This document shows, piece after piece, positions 1 through 11,433 of a DNA stretch of 64,000 nt. Location: the NCBI GenBank assembly GCA_002682825.1, contig NOKP01000027.1, positions 248,001-312,000 on the forward strand, in the 5' to 3' direction. A program made the position numbers and the translations under genes. Each line of letters starts with the position of its first letter. Position 1 is the stretch's first letter. The notes beneath the pieces were generated by a model. That model saw only the letters and a program-made list of their open reading frames with translations. It made no database searches and was not told where the DNA came from. The DNA comes from Neonectria sp. B-13. Its lineage: Eukaryota; Ascomycota; Sordariomycetes; Hypocreales; Nectriaceae.

Positions 1-1
1 G

Positions 2-865
2 ACGACGCAGCTTGGGCGCCACGAGACCGTCTTTTTCTACGCCGAACAAGTTCGCCTTTGGAAGGACGAAGCGTTTGCTTGCATCCGACGCAAGGACCTG
101 GTCCAAATTAAGCTCATCATGGGCATGCCCCAAAAACACAACGCGAGTATGCCAATACCAGCAGACAGTGTTAATTCATCATTTAGCAAGGCGGGGTCCG
201 TAGGCGGGGCCGAAGGCGATCTCGTGCCCATCCCGTCCGAGTCTCTCTTCGACATGCTCCTTCGGGCCGTCACCTCCGTCTTCGAGCCCGCATATACAGA
301 CGTTCCGGAGTCACAGTTGGCCGAGCCCGGCCCCACCATTTACCGCTGGTCCGCCTACACGGCCACCGGCCTTGGAGCCTTCCCTTTACCCTCTATCCCC
401 GACACCCCGGTCGTCGGCTCGCCCAGTTATAGTGCCAAGAATCCGATTGCCAACTTCCCTTGGACGACCGTCTATCTCGCCGGACATGCTTGCGGCGCCT
501 CACTGCCCGATACCGCGCCACGGGAGCACCAAGTTATTGTCATGCGCCGAGGTGGCTGCTCCTACAGCGAGAAGCTCAAGCGCATCCCGAGCTTCGCACC
601 AAGCCCAACTTCGCTGCAGCTCGTCATTGTCATCGACGAGGGCGAGGGCAACGAGGACGATAAGGATGATGTCGTAAGACCGCTGCTGACCGAGGCTCAA
701 GTAACTCCTAATGGGATGAAACGGTTTAGGCCCTTGCCCATGGTGCTGATGCGTGGGAATGAAGGTGATTATGCACGATTTGGTGAGGCCAAGGGCGTTG
801 GAATGCGCAGAACATACAGAGTTCAGAGTCAGGGGCTATTTATCGAGAACGCCCTAGTTCTATGA
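2..865 (+). CDS. EDEM-like GH47 ER mannosidase, C-terminal part with PA-like domain (5' partial)
   Basis: The frame is open from base 2 and ends at a TAA-less TGA at 863-865, giving about 287 residues of a protein whose start lies left of the window. The visible part begins with a stretch rich in aromatic and charged residues, then a Ser/Pro linker, then a segment containing RRGGCSYSEKLKRIPSF followed by a hydrophobic strand (LQLVIVI) and an acidic loop. That block resembles the protease-associated (PA) fold found at the C-terminus of fungal EDEM/Mnl-type class I alpha-mannosidases, which trim misfolded glycoproteins in the ER for degradation. The catalytic (alpha/alpha)7 domain is not in the window, so the family call rests on the PA-like end only. 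It is convergent with the APRT gene. An alternative is another PA-domain secretory protein. Confidence 0.6.
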   Translation, partial: TTQLGRHETVFFYAEQVRLWKDEAFACIRRKDLVQIKLIMGMPQKHNASMPIPADSVNSSFSKAGSVGGAEGDLVPIPSESLFDMLLRAVTSVFEPAYTDVPESQLAEPGPTIYRWSAYTATGLGAFPLPSIPDTPVVGSPSYSAKNPIANFPWTTVYLAGHACGASLPDTAPREHQVIVMRRGGCSYSEKLKRIPSFAPSPTSLQLVIVIDEGEGNEDDKDDVVRPLLTEAQVTPNGMKRFRPLPMVLMRGNEGDYARFGEAKGVGMRRTYRVQSQGLFIENALVL

Positions 866-1593
866 CGGGTACCTGGGTTTGTTTGTCTGAGTATATTATG
901 CATGTCTCGGAGTTTGCGTCTTGCGGTATTCGTTTCGTGGAGAGCCACATAAGGCGTCATCTGTATGTTAGAACATCTCTTAGCATATCAATTAGTGAAC
1001 CTGCAAATATCTATTAGTATATCGGCGGCTCGAGGTAAGTTAAAACCACCGCAAAAGGCTGCTCGCTCTCAGCACCTGGTACCGAAACTTCCACTCATGT
1101 GCACATTCTGAAATTGAATAGAAGTCATTAGCGCAACCGTTTTGCGGTTATGTCAGATGTGAAAATCCCAGACCATGGGCATTGACAAAGCAATAAGGGG
1201 GCAAGAGGACCATGATAAACGTGATTATATGTGAGATCTTTATGGTTATGGCAACGAACCCCCCAAACCCTCCTTCTATAGCTATGCGCGGACCCGGGAA
1301 AGACTTTTGATATTTAGTAGAAAAGGACCATCCAAGAAAAACGCCAGTGGGTGCAAAGAGGTCGACGGATAGGAGAAGACGATTCGTGAGAGAGACAAAA
1401 TGCGACCAGAGAGCCTCGACAACAGATGAAAAGGCAAGACAAATTAAAACGATGCTGAAAGTCTAGCAGGTCCCCATTTGCCCGTGTTGATGTGTAAAAT
1501 GCAGTGAGAATTCGTCGGTTGTGCTCTGTAGTCCGGAATCGGATGGATGTTGAATGAGGACGGTGCGGAAGAGATCAGGGGAACATTAGTCGG
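866..1593. other. Convergent intergenic region (EDEM-like / APRT)
   Basis: About 730 bp between two convergent stop codons. It is moderately AT-rich, with no ORF or repeat of note. It presumably holds both 3' UTRs and polyadenylation signals. Confidence 0.7.
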
Positions 1594-2306
1594 CTAGGCG
1601 TCTTCCAGGAGAATAGTCGAGGGGGCATCGCCGAGCTTCTCGCGTCCGTTGAGACCAGGGATCTCGAGAATGAACATGTAGCCGACGACTTCACCCTTCA
1701 GCTGGTGAACAAGATCGGCAGCGGCCGCCGCAGAACCACCTATAAGGATAAAGCACGTCAGCAAAGGTCCCGGGTGCGCTATGCATGATGCAATCGCGGG
1801 CGGGCTAACTCACCCGTGGCAATGATGTCGTCGATGATGAGGACCTTCTGGCCTTCGCGGACGGCGTCCTTCTGCATCTGGAACAAGTCCTTGCCGTACT
1901 CCTTGACGTACTCGGCGGTGGCGCAGGGACCGGGGAGCTTGCCCGGCTTGCGAACGGCGGCAAAGGGAACGCCAAGGCGGAGGGCAAGGCCGGGACCGAA
2001 TAGGAAGCCGCGGGCGTCAAGCCCAACGATGACATCGGGCTTGGAGGCAGGGAAGGCCTCGGCGATCTGCAACTCGAGGGCGTTGACGAGGGTAGCATGG
2101 GCGACCGGGTCGGCGAAGAGGGGCATGATATCGACGAAGTTGATGCCCGGGATGGGGAAGTCGGGGAAGCTGCGCAGCGATTTTCGCAGGCTTATCTTTG
2201 CACTGGCGAGTTCGGCGGCGGAGGAGGGCAAGGCGGAGGGCTGTCGTCCCGAGGCATCTTGGCTGGTGGTGAAGTTTGTGGAGGAGGAAGGATCTTGAGC
2301 GGACAT
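1594..2306 (-). CDS. aprt: Adenine phosphoribosyltransferase (APRT)
   Basis: Converts adenine plus PRPP to AMP in the purine salvage pathway (cytosol). Two exons, complement(1594..1739, 1814..2306), encode 212 residues. The 74-nt intron has a GTGAGT donor and splits a Gly codon. The PRPP-binding motif VLIIDDIIATGG sits at residues 155-166 and is completed only after splicing. The upstream hallmark FPDFPIPGINFVDIMPLF (about 47-64) and the VGLDARGFLFGP segment (about 94-105) are also typical of APRT. The chosen ATG gives a 30-residue Ser/Ala-rich lead-in; the frame stays open upstream to 2549, but that extension is low-complexity Pro/Ser/Leu encoded by a pyrimidine tract and looks like 5' UTR. 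Length fits eukaryotic APRTs (about 180-220 residues). Confidence 0.96.
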
Positions 2307-2307
2307 T

Positions 2308-2475
2308 GTGGAGAGGAGGAAGGAGAAGAAGAAGGGAGGGAGAAAGGGGAAGGAGAGAGGAAGGGGGGCGGAAGGAAAAAGGAAACAAGGGGACAGAGAG
2401 AGAAGAGAGGAGGAGGGAAAGGGTAAGGGCGAGCGGAGGCAGGTACAAGGAGGAGGAGGAGGGAGTGTGGTTTCC
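2308..2475 (-). promoter_or_regulatory. Polypyrimidine leader/promoter tract upstream of APRT
   Basis: For about 165 bp directly upstream of the APRT start codon the coding strand is almost pure C/T (G/A on the plus strand). Such CT-rich tracts are common around transcription starts of filamentous fungi. The exact start site is not visible. Confidence 0.5.
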
Positions 2476-3686
2476 AAGTTCGGTGGACGGTGGACTGTGG
2501 ACTGTGTTGGAGCGAGGACCGTGGCCGTGGCCGTAGCCCTTCGGAGCAAAAGACAAGCGGGAACGGCAGCGGCAGCGACAGCGACCGCGATTACGAAGGA
2601 CGTACTTCGTACCGCACTGGACCGTCAAGCAAGGGTAAGTACTTTTCGTGCTCCGTTAGCACCTGCCCGGTAGCAGCAGAAAACGAAGTAGAGAAGCCGT
2701 ACCTCCCGTCGTTACGTAGCGGACAGGTACAAATCTCTTACAAGGCCTGGAGAGAGCAACGAGCAGCGAGCAGGGAAGGCCAGGGTAGGGGAGGTACAAT
2801 GGACTGACGACTTAGGCAAAGCGAGGTAGGCCGGCAGGGCGAGGCCAGGCAGGGCAGGCGAGGCAGGCAAGGGAATTGGGTGTGGTGGTGGTGGTGGTGG
2901 AAGGAAGCAGAGGAGGTGGAGGGGTGGAGGGGTGGAGGGTGCAAGAGCGCGCTGCTTGCCCGTGGGCGTGTGGGTGTGGTGGGGGACGGAAGGAGCGATT
3001 GCGAAGGAGGGGCGGAGAGCGGAGGGGGAGGCAGGGAAGGCAAGGACAAGTGGAGAGCGGAGGGGAGGGGGAAAAATTGCTCTTTCTTTTTCTTTAAATT
3101 TTCTCTCCCTACCATGTCGCCATGCTGGAGACTCGGCAGCGCCCAAAGATCGGGATGGATTGAACTCTGGACTGCGGCTGGTCGGGGACAGTGGGCACCT
3201 CTGTGAGCAGTGGGCAATTTGTGGTCAATGCCCCAGCACGCACCATCCAAGGCCAGCAAAACAGAGCCCGGCAAAGAAGCCTGCTGGCAAAGCAAAGCCC
3301 AGCAATGCCTAACAGGATGGACTGGCCTCGCGATTGATGCAAAAGACTGGGGAGGTGAGGTACCTGGAGAGGTACTTTGCGCCATCCCCACCGTGTCAAC
3401 TGGAGCGCGTCGGAGCAAGTTCATCACCACAGCGCCGGTGCCAGTACGAGCGCGGATAAGCACTGCGACAACAACAAAAAAAAAACTATCGAAGCCAAGG
3501 CTAAAAGTCGATGGAACACCCTGGCTGCAGTCGGGGTGGACGTAGCAGGTCAGCGCGGAAGGGCGGTACATGATTTCTACTTTGTACTTGGGATCAAGAC
3601 TGGAACAGGGAGATATCCAGCAGACCGAAAGTGTTAGCAGAGTGCAAGCGGCGAGCAGCAATCAACCCGGGCTGATGGCGGCGGCG

Positions 3687-3716
3687 GCTGCTGGCTGCTG
3701 GCTGCTGGCTGCTGGC
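3687..3716. repeat. 7-bp tandem repeat (GCTGCTG), about 4 copies
   Basis: Four near-perfect GCTGCTG units in tandem in non-coding DNA. Confidence 0.85.
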
Positions 3717-6700
3717 TAACTGACCGACCCCAACGCGAGATACTGTAGGTTCGGAACATGCTGGAGCGAGATAAGAGATGGATCGGTCAGTTTCTGAAAA
3801 CGCACGTCCTCTACCAAGTAGGTAGGTCGGTCAGGGAAGATGACCTGAGATAGCGGCCCTCGAATCCCGACGGCAAGCGAGGAGTGAGACTGTGAGACTG
3901 TGAGAGGCTCAATAATGCCGGCGGCGACGGCGGCGACCGTGGTGGTTGTGATGGTTGTGCGCTGGTGGTGGTTGCGGTGGTGGTGTTGATTGTGGGTGGT
4001 GCTTTCGATGCAGCAACTCGCACAAATCGATAAGAAACCGCATCATCCCCCATTCTCGATGCCCCCGAACCCTCCAATCGAGGGCCGAGGCAGCGTTACC
4101 AGTGTGTTGCTTCCATATATCATATACAGAAGATGACGAGCAGGTCTCAGTCTTCCATCGTAGCGGTACTGCGCTTTTGAGCCGTGCGTATCCAGCTTTG
4201 CCATCATCCTTGTCCTTGCGCGGCCCGATATACTCACAGACTTGCAATTCATGCGAGCATGATATCCGCAAGGAAGCATGCTATACCACAACGAGAAACT
4301 AACGGCAGGAATTCTCCCATTGGGTCCTCGCCTGGTCGACTTTTTGGTCGAACTCCAGGCACCGACTTGCGACGATCGATCGACCCACGGGATGACGGGA
4401 CAGCCATTCACGCCATCGGCAGTGAGGGTTTCAAAGTCGATGCAACTGGGTGCCATTGTCTCCGTGAGTATCTGGTACGCGTTACAGCGAGCCCTGTCAT
4501 TCGTTCTTTCCTCCTTTCTTACCTGCTTGCTTGTTGATGGTTGCGTCCGTGAACTGTGGTGATGGCTTGCGGTGAGACTTTAGGTCCCGTCATGTATTCG
4601 TACAAACCTCCTACTAGGTTGGGACGGAATCACTGACGCTCCCGCTACTGCTACTGTGCGACCGCTGTTGGTACCTGACCCGGGATGAATCAGAGTCAGC
4701 CTAGAGCACGTATCTCGAACGTATCAATCTATTCCATGACAGGGCCAGCCCCAGTCCCTGCGCCGGACCAGCAGTCAACCGCCACCAAATGGGCCCCGTT
4801 GAGTCTTGGTTGGTCTTTGTTTTTTCTTCTACACTTCTATTTTAATATTAAAAACCCCATTCCCGCACCACCGTGCTCTTTAAGTGCCCTAGCCCAAAGC
4901 CCCGCTGGTGGGTTTGTCTGGGGCCCGTCGAAATTCGCCACTGTTACAGGATGCCTTTCCGCTCCATGGACACCAAGACGCTGCTAGCTACGGCTCCCCT
5001 GGTGGCCGGGCTGCGGCGACATGGAGATTGCTGCATCCCAAACGTGTCTGGAGTGCCCTTGGAGCTTCGTGGACCCTCGTGCCAAGAGCAGGGCCAGCAG
5101 GCTGGCTGGCTAAATTACCTCGTTGGCTGGACTGGGATGGGACTGACGGGCTGCATTTTTTTCCCCCTTCGATCGATGGACCCTCGCTTTGCCAATGGCC
5201 AGCCAACCCCAGCAACGTCCAGCAGGCCAAGCTCTGAGCTACCTAGGTAGGTATGGGTCGTATGGTAATGCGATTTTACCTTCCATCGTCATCCCTACCT
5301 CGGTGTTGTTACCCCGGGTCTCCGACTCGCTCTGACATCCTGGAGCAGCGGGGGACAGGCCCGTCCAGTCAAGGTCCCATTGCGTGAGCCGAGAGCAAGC
5401 CGTGAAACGAGCAGGTTTGCGTGTGCCTGTTACTCGTCAGACAGGGTGCAAACTACTAACTTTCTTACCAAGTGAATCAGTAGAAACTTCCGCTGGACAA
5501 CCACTCCACGAAGTACGTACGAAGTGCTAGAGTCTGAGGTCGAGGAGCCCCGGCTCTGCCATGATTTGAAGTGAGTGTCCCCATGTCGACTAATGCGCAC
5601 TGGCAGTGTCTGCGGCGGATCAGTACATTAGATACCTGCTAGGTACTCCCTACACAAGTGCGCAGTCATACCTTAGCCTATAGGGCCATGTTCGGCATCC
5701 ATGGATCCATGGGGCACCAGCTTCCCCACCGAGGCAGGCGATGGCGTTTTGGTGACGGCCTCTCCATCATCCATTACGATTTCGCGCTCCAAATGACGAC
5801 GTCGTACAGACAAACAAACACGACATGGGCTGACGACTACTGAATGCAAAGGGGTAGAGGCAGAAAAGAGGCGGGGATGAGAGGCTGACAAGTACAAAAT
5901 TCGTAAGGAGTATCCATGGAAGGAAGTCGGGTACTTGCCTATTCGGACGTTGTTGTGGTGCCGGAAATGGCAAGCCTAGCCTCGTCCCCCAACAGGATGA
6001 AGCTTGACGGGACCCCGTTTAGGCATGGGTGCGCTTTCAGATGGTTCGGTCCCTGGATGGGGTGTGCCTGCTTGCCGTTGGTTTTGGGCGATCTTATACT
6101 TGGTAGAGCTTGCGAATATTAAATGGAAGAGCTTAGGGAAAGAAACATGCTAATATTCAGACACAGCTTTGCTTACCTGCCTACTTCGTACCTGTCTGCC
6201 CGCCCGACCTTGCGGGACCCCTCGTTCCTTCCGTCCCTAAGTCGTTTGCCGTCCGCACTCCATGATCCGATAAGGCTTCATTCGGACCCGAACCCCACCA
6301 TGCCCAACTTGCAAGCCGCGAACCCTTTCTGCACGCAACACCGTCACCAACATTGATGGCAACACGCCCACGCAGGCCGCCGTCCACACTTGATGCTCAC
6401 TTGCCCAGTCTTCATACTCCAACTCCTATCATACCATCCATCGATCCATCAATCAAAGCCTCCATCACTCTAACAATACCCACACCATCCCCTCCCTCCC
6501 TCCAGCCACTCCATCACACTGCGTTGCGTCGTCAAGCCATGCGCCCACTGCAGGGCCAGCCAGCCAGCCATCGTCCCATGCATGGCATCAAACTCGTCGA
6601 TTTAGTGGGTTTTTTTTCTTGTTGTTGTTCGCCTTTTCAGTGCTCTTGTTACTCTCGCTTCTTACACACACGATGTGATTCAACGATATCGATGACCAGA

Positions 6701-7210
6701 GTGTGAATGCATCCCGGCACCCAACGTGGGGCTTGTCTCGGAGTCAGAGCCTCCATTCCATGCACGCACGAGATCGGCGGAAGACTCCGATGGTCTAACA
6801 TTATTCGTACGGCCCGGTATCTCGTCCATCTATTCGCACCCAGGTACTGTATGACTCTTCGCTTCCCACCTCCGGGGCTCCCTTACCTGTCACCCTCGTG
6901 TCCGTCCGCCTAGGCCGTCTCGCCTCCCGTTCCTGACACTGACTATCCACGTCGATCCACCATATGTCCGCCACCGCGTGCGTGCGTGCGTGCGACTGCG
7001 TGAAACCTTGGGTGCAACCCGCGTAAGACCTGCGCGGCCTTCAGGATTCCCTGCATCCACCAAAGCAGAAACCAGCGGATCCGTAACATGCTCCGTTTCC
7101 TGCAGAGGCGACGCCGTTTCTCCATACCAAGACATTAACTCGCTCTCAGAGCTCCTCCAGGCCTCGTCAGGCTTCGATGGAGCATCACTAGCATATCGGC
7201 GCACGTTTGG

Positions 7211-7290
7211 CTCCGTCTGGCTCCGTCTGGCCCCGTCTGGCCCCGTCTGGCCCCGTCTGGCTCCGTCTCACTCCGTCTGGCCCCGTCTGC
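7211..7290. repeat. 10-bp minisatellite CYCCGTCTGG, 8 copies
   Basis: Eight contiguous units of CYCCGTCTGG in register from 7211. Units alternate CTCC and CCCC; the sixth and eighth diverge at their last one or two bases. It is in the non-coding tract. Internal variation is Y-type (C/T), as expected for slippage plus point change. Confidence 0.95.
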
Positions 7291-8833
7291 CTTGACCCTG
7301 GCTCGACTCTCCGCCATCGATATCTGTGACCCGATATGGATCCCGCCGATGAGGTACAGCCCAGATACCTTCGCGTTCACGCGCATAGCATGGCAGCTGC
7401 ATCGCATCGCTCTCACTTTAGCCTCCCGCCCACCTGCCCACATGGGGGCTAATAGCTCTCCTCGACTCAGATTCAGCTCCGCCGTGCTCCATCCACCTCC
7501 CTCTGTACGCAGTAGGGAATCGTCTGTCAGCTTTCACAACCCCAGCCTGCACTGCAACCTTCTGGTTCCGGGCCCCGGTCCCGGCCACCGGGTCCCTCGT
7601 CTTTGCTGCATGCCCTTTAGCATATGTTTCTTCCCTTATACTGCTACGGTCTACCAGGTTGCCAGGTATCCTGATGCATTGTCAAACACATCCACTAACG
7701 TTTCCCCTCCTTCTCCTCCCCCTCATCCAATTGTCTGGCGTGTCCTCCCCTCCAGGGCACTCTCACCGGTTGCTCGTTTTCTTTCGACGCCGTCCGAATC
7801 CTCGCACCAACTGCCCGTGTCCCTAGTTTTCACCGCTGTTTGTAGTACATCCGGAGAGGTGGCCGCCGCCGAGGCTTGCATTAGCCGCGCTCGCGTCGTG
7901 CCAGCCTGCCCGGTGGCGTCCTGTCCGGGCCGTCCGGTCCAGAGCTTTGCTCGAAGCGTCTCCGATGGTGATGATGCCATGGATTACCCCGGTAGCATGG
8001 TGTCCGTCATCCTAGATGAGAATTCGTGCAATCGCCAACGACTACCTCTCAACATGGTGACGAATTCTTCTGTACTGCGCCCTTCTGGATACCAGTTCCA
8101 CATACCAGCCACTCTCACCATTTTCCCCATCAATACTGACAAATGGTACTCCCGCCTGGCTATCTAGCTTTGTCGGGAATAATGGATTTGTCAGGGGCCA
8201 TCAAACAGAGAACCGCCCAGCATCATGGTCCTTCCGCTGCAGCCAGACACTTTGGTGAGATCTTGCTTGGCATGACCAAACCTAGTGCTCCTAGCTCGGC
8301 GACTCCCAGCCAGTCGTCCAGTCTGTTGGGTACGATGCCAAGCGACCGCTTTGTGTACGAAGTAAACGAGTGCCGTCCGATGTGATAGTGGGAAAACTCT
8401 ATATCGACGCCCCAATTACATCCCCATTAACGAACAACACAGCACGTATCGCATAAGAAAGTAGGAGAACTAATTCATGCGTCCAATGATAAAGCAAGCC
8501 ACCTTTATGTTCAAACAACTAACGGAGGAGGTATCTAATGCTCGAAGAATTAAAAGAACCAACAGACTCTCAAAGAACTGTCTAAAGGGGTATCACCCTG
8601 TCTCTCTCAAGGAGACAGCGACCATCTATCCATGCATCATGCGTGCGATTCGCTGAACAAAACCAATGCTTCAAACAAGAAAAAGAAAAACAAGAAAGTA
8701 TCAACTCTTTCTTTCCTGCGGGCTTGTCCCATATGTAACGCCCCTCCTCTGCCGGCAGCTTTGCACGGCCCGTCCCGGCCATCCTCGATCCTTTGGCCTG
8801 GCCAGTCCCTCCTTGAAACGGCATTTGCTCCAC

Positions 8834-10774
8834 TCACCGAAACTGCAATCGGATGATCGAAAATAGCATGTTCTGTAACACGTGCAGCATAACGGCAACA
8901 CAGGTCGGCATCAGCTCGGGCCAGACTGCCAAGTCGAGCTTCCCCTCCAGTCCAACGTCCACGCCGTAGAAGACACTGATCAAGCCGCGGACAGCAAGGC
9001 TGGCCACCAACTCGCAGGCCCACGTCACCATAGAAGCGTAGAAAGTGAGGTCAAAGTCATAGGGCCCGCCCTTGTCGTCAAAGGCGAAGTAAGGGTAGAC
9101 ATCCTTGTTGGCGCCAAAATGCAGCACCAGGATACTGCCGAGGAATGCAGCCATGGAGACGTTCTCGGCCAGGAAGCGAATGAAGACGTTGCGGGTCTGC
9201 ACCTTCTGGTAGGATCCGTAGCTCTGCGTGTTAAGGCCCAAGACGGAGAGGATCTTGTGGACGAGGGGCGACATCATGATGGGGGTGATGACCACCAGAC
9301 CTGTTGACGAGAGGGCCTGGAGGATGACGAACTGGGATGGCGAACGTAGCCGGGCGTACAGGGCGCGAACGTATGTCTGATACGTCAACATAAAGTATCT
9401 AGGCTCACTCGTTAGATCACGGTTCTTCGGTCATCACCTGAGTTGGTAGGTCGAAACTCACAGTTTAAAGACCCAGCTCAGGGGATAACTTCCCACGCGT
9501 TCGCCCTCGCGGATGCCCAACACCCAGCCGGTCAAGGCGTCCAGGAGATGAACCGTCACGACCCAGCCGTAGACATACACAACCGTCTCCAGGTTGTCAT
9601 GTGGGAGCGTTCGCAGATAAATCTCGGCATACGCCTCTCCGATCACGTAGGCCATCAAGCCGACAAACAGGGCTACGCAGAACCAAAGGAACCGCACAAA
9701 GCTTGCGGGTAGCCAGCGTCGACGCATTGCGACGCCCTGCGGCCGGGGATCCGGCACGGTGTGGAGCATGTCCGGGTCGAAGAGGTCCCCGGGGACGTTG
9801 CGCCGACGCCGGTCCCTGCTGGACATGGTGTCTGGCTCGCCGGTCCACCACGACGTGGTGAAGATGCGCTGGGTGTCGGAGAGCGAGTGGCGCAGTCCGA
9901 CGTGGCGCTCGTTGATGGTGAGGATGAAGAAGGCGATGGCGACGGGCATGGCCATGACGACAAAGGTCCAGGTGATCCATGCCGTGTTGTGGGTGGTGAT
10001 GAAGCGGGTGGCGGGGTTGAGGTAGAGGGGTACGGGGAGGGCGAGGGACAAGATGGCGATGAGGGAGACGGTGAGAGGGAAGCCAAGCGATTGCGGCCAC
10101 CAGTTGAGGCTGTACAGGTTGAAGACTTTGGTGATCCATATGAGGGCCGTGAGGTTGTAGAAGCCGTAGTAGACGAAGAGAAAGAACCAGAAGTTGACTT
10201 GCACTCTGGCTGCTCCGTGACCAGGGGCCTTACCACCAGGCATCTGGGAATCATCGTCGTCATCTTCGGGGAAGGAATATTGGGGGAACGGAACGGAGCA
10301 CCACGCAACAGCCTGAAGATTGGTTAGTGTAACCCACGTAAAGACTAGGGGACTGAAGAGCTTGTGGCCTCGCCAACATACCAATGCGGCCGGCATCAAC
10401 ACCAGGAAGCCATATCGACTCCACCACTTGTCCACGACTCTCTTGACGGCCGACTGCCTCGGGTCGACCCAGATATCCAGCACCCACCGCTGCCAGGCGC
10501 GCTCCCAGGCCGACAGCTCATCCTCAAACTCGTCACTGCTGGTGGTGCTCGGCGCGTCGTGGACCAGCTCCGCCGCAAGCACAGCACCGTACCCGACATG
10601 GACGCTCCCGCGGCCATCGCCCAGGGTTCCCGCAAGCAGGCCGAGCTGGCTGTGCCGACGAGCGCCGACCCCGGGGCGCGGCGGCACGGCACGGAAGCGG
10701 CCGAGCAACGGCGCCGAGTCGTTGGGGCGCACGCGCGACTCGGTGCCCTGCGTGAACTGGAAGAAGCTCGGCAT
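8834..10774 (-). CDS. Conserved-looking polytopic membrane protein
   Basis: Exons complement(8834..9398, 9462..10312, 10382..10774) give 602 residues. The first intron (69 nt) has a GTATGT donor, a CACTAAC branch site and a TTCAG acceptor. It is a multiple of three with no stop, so reading straight through it gives a deceptive single ORF. The second intron has a GTGAGT donor. The start was chosen at the ATG beginning MPSFFQ; the frame upstream is basic low-complexity sequence. The N-terminal 110 residues are soluble and basic, followed by roughly nine or more hydrophobic segments with short loops. There is an acidic run (EDDDDDD) after the second segment and a basic cytosolic-type loop (SSRDRRRRN) in mid-protein. 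I do not recognise the family; a transporter or organelle membrane scaffold is possible. Its length and clean exon phases argue that it is a real gene. Confidence 0.8.
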
Positions 10775-11433
10775 GGGACGCGGGAAACTCGAGAGGCGGA
10801 ACGGACGTGGGAGGAAATTCGGGAGGCGGTGGGACGATGCGAGGCGGCGGGTGCTACATCGGTCGCGGAGGGGACGGCGTGGTACAGTGTTTCCGTCGGC
10901 TCGGTTAGCAGCGCGTGGGAAGTCGAGCTGCAGATTGAGATTGGGAATTGGTCTCGGGTTTGGCGATGTTGTGATATCGCGGGATGGTGGTTGGGGTGGT
11001 CTGCCGCATTGACGGGTTTCGTCCACAGGCGGCCTGTCTATCGCTGTCTATCGCGGCTGATGACGGAGCCTAGCTTCCAGGGCTAAGGAAAGTGGCCACA
11101 GGGTCCAATCCCCTGGCAAGCTTAACAGGGGTATCTATAACCTCCACTAACTCAGTACGGCCTACAGTGGGGGTGCGTGAGCTGGTCATCACCACTTGAG
11201 GTGCTCTCATGACCGTCACCCATGGAAAAGATAAGCTGGGCGCCTCATGAACGCAGCTGCATCTCAATAGAAACAAGGAAGGAGGTCTTCTAACAGGGCT
11301 TAAGTACATACGTCGCCCGACCCCTACATATATTATACAGAAAAGCCATTCAAATGTGTATACAAGCTAGCCTTGGCCAGGTCATCCATCATGTCAGTAT
11401 TCCCAACTCCATCCAGTTCGCCTCTCCATTTGA
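10775..11433. other. Intergenic region between two minus-strand genes
   Basis: Contains the promoter of the polytopic membrane protein and the 3' UTR of PEX2. No ORF or repeat of interest was seen. Confidence 0.6.

Larger units (their letters stand above)
2476..8833. other. 6.4-kb tract without a supported gene
   Basis: Lies between the APRT 5' end and the 3' end of a membrane-protein gene. Several ORFs of 200-307 codons exist on both strands, but none shows a recognisable domain. Their composition (Pro/Ser/Arg/Cys-rich, frame-independent) mirrors local C/T strand bias, and they lack coherent exon structure. The tract contains a 7-bp GCTGCTG repeat near 3687-3716, a perfect TACCTAGGTAGGTA palindromic motif at 5240-5253 and a 10-bp minisatellite at 7211-7290. 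The 400 bp before 8834 should be 3' UTR of the flanking gene. Non-coding RNA genes cannot be excluded. Confidence 0.6.

Noticed and set aside
2738..3661. 307-codon minus-strand ORF
   Set aside because: Low-complexity Pro/Ser/Leu/His string from a polypyrimidine stretch; no domain.
7292..8167. 291-codon plus-strand ORF in the 6.4-kb tract
   Set aside because: No domain, Ser/Pro/Cys-rich translation typical of C/T-rich DNA; begins right after a minisatellite. Kept only as a test case in the finding on this tract.
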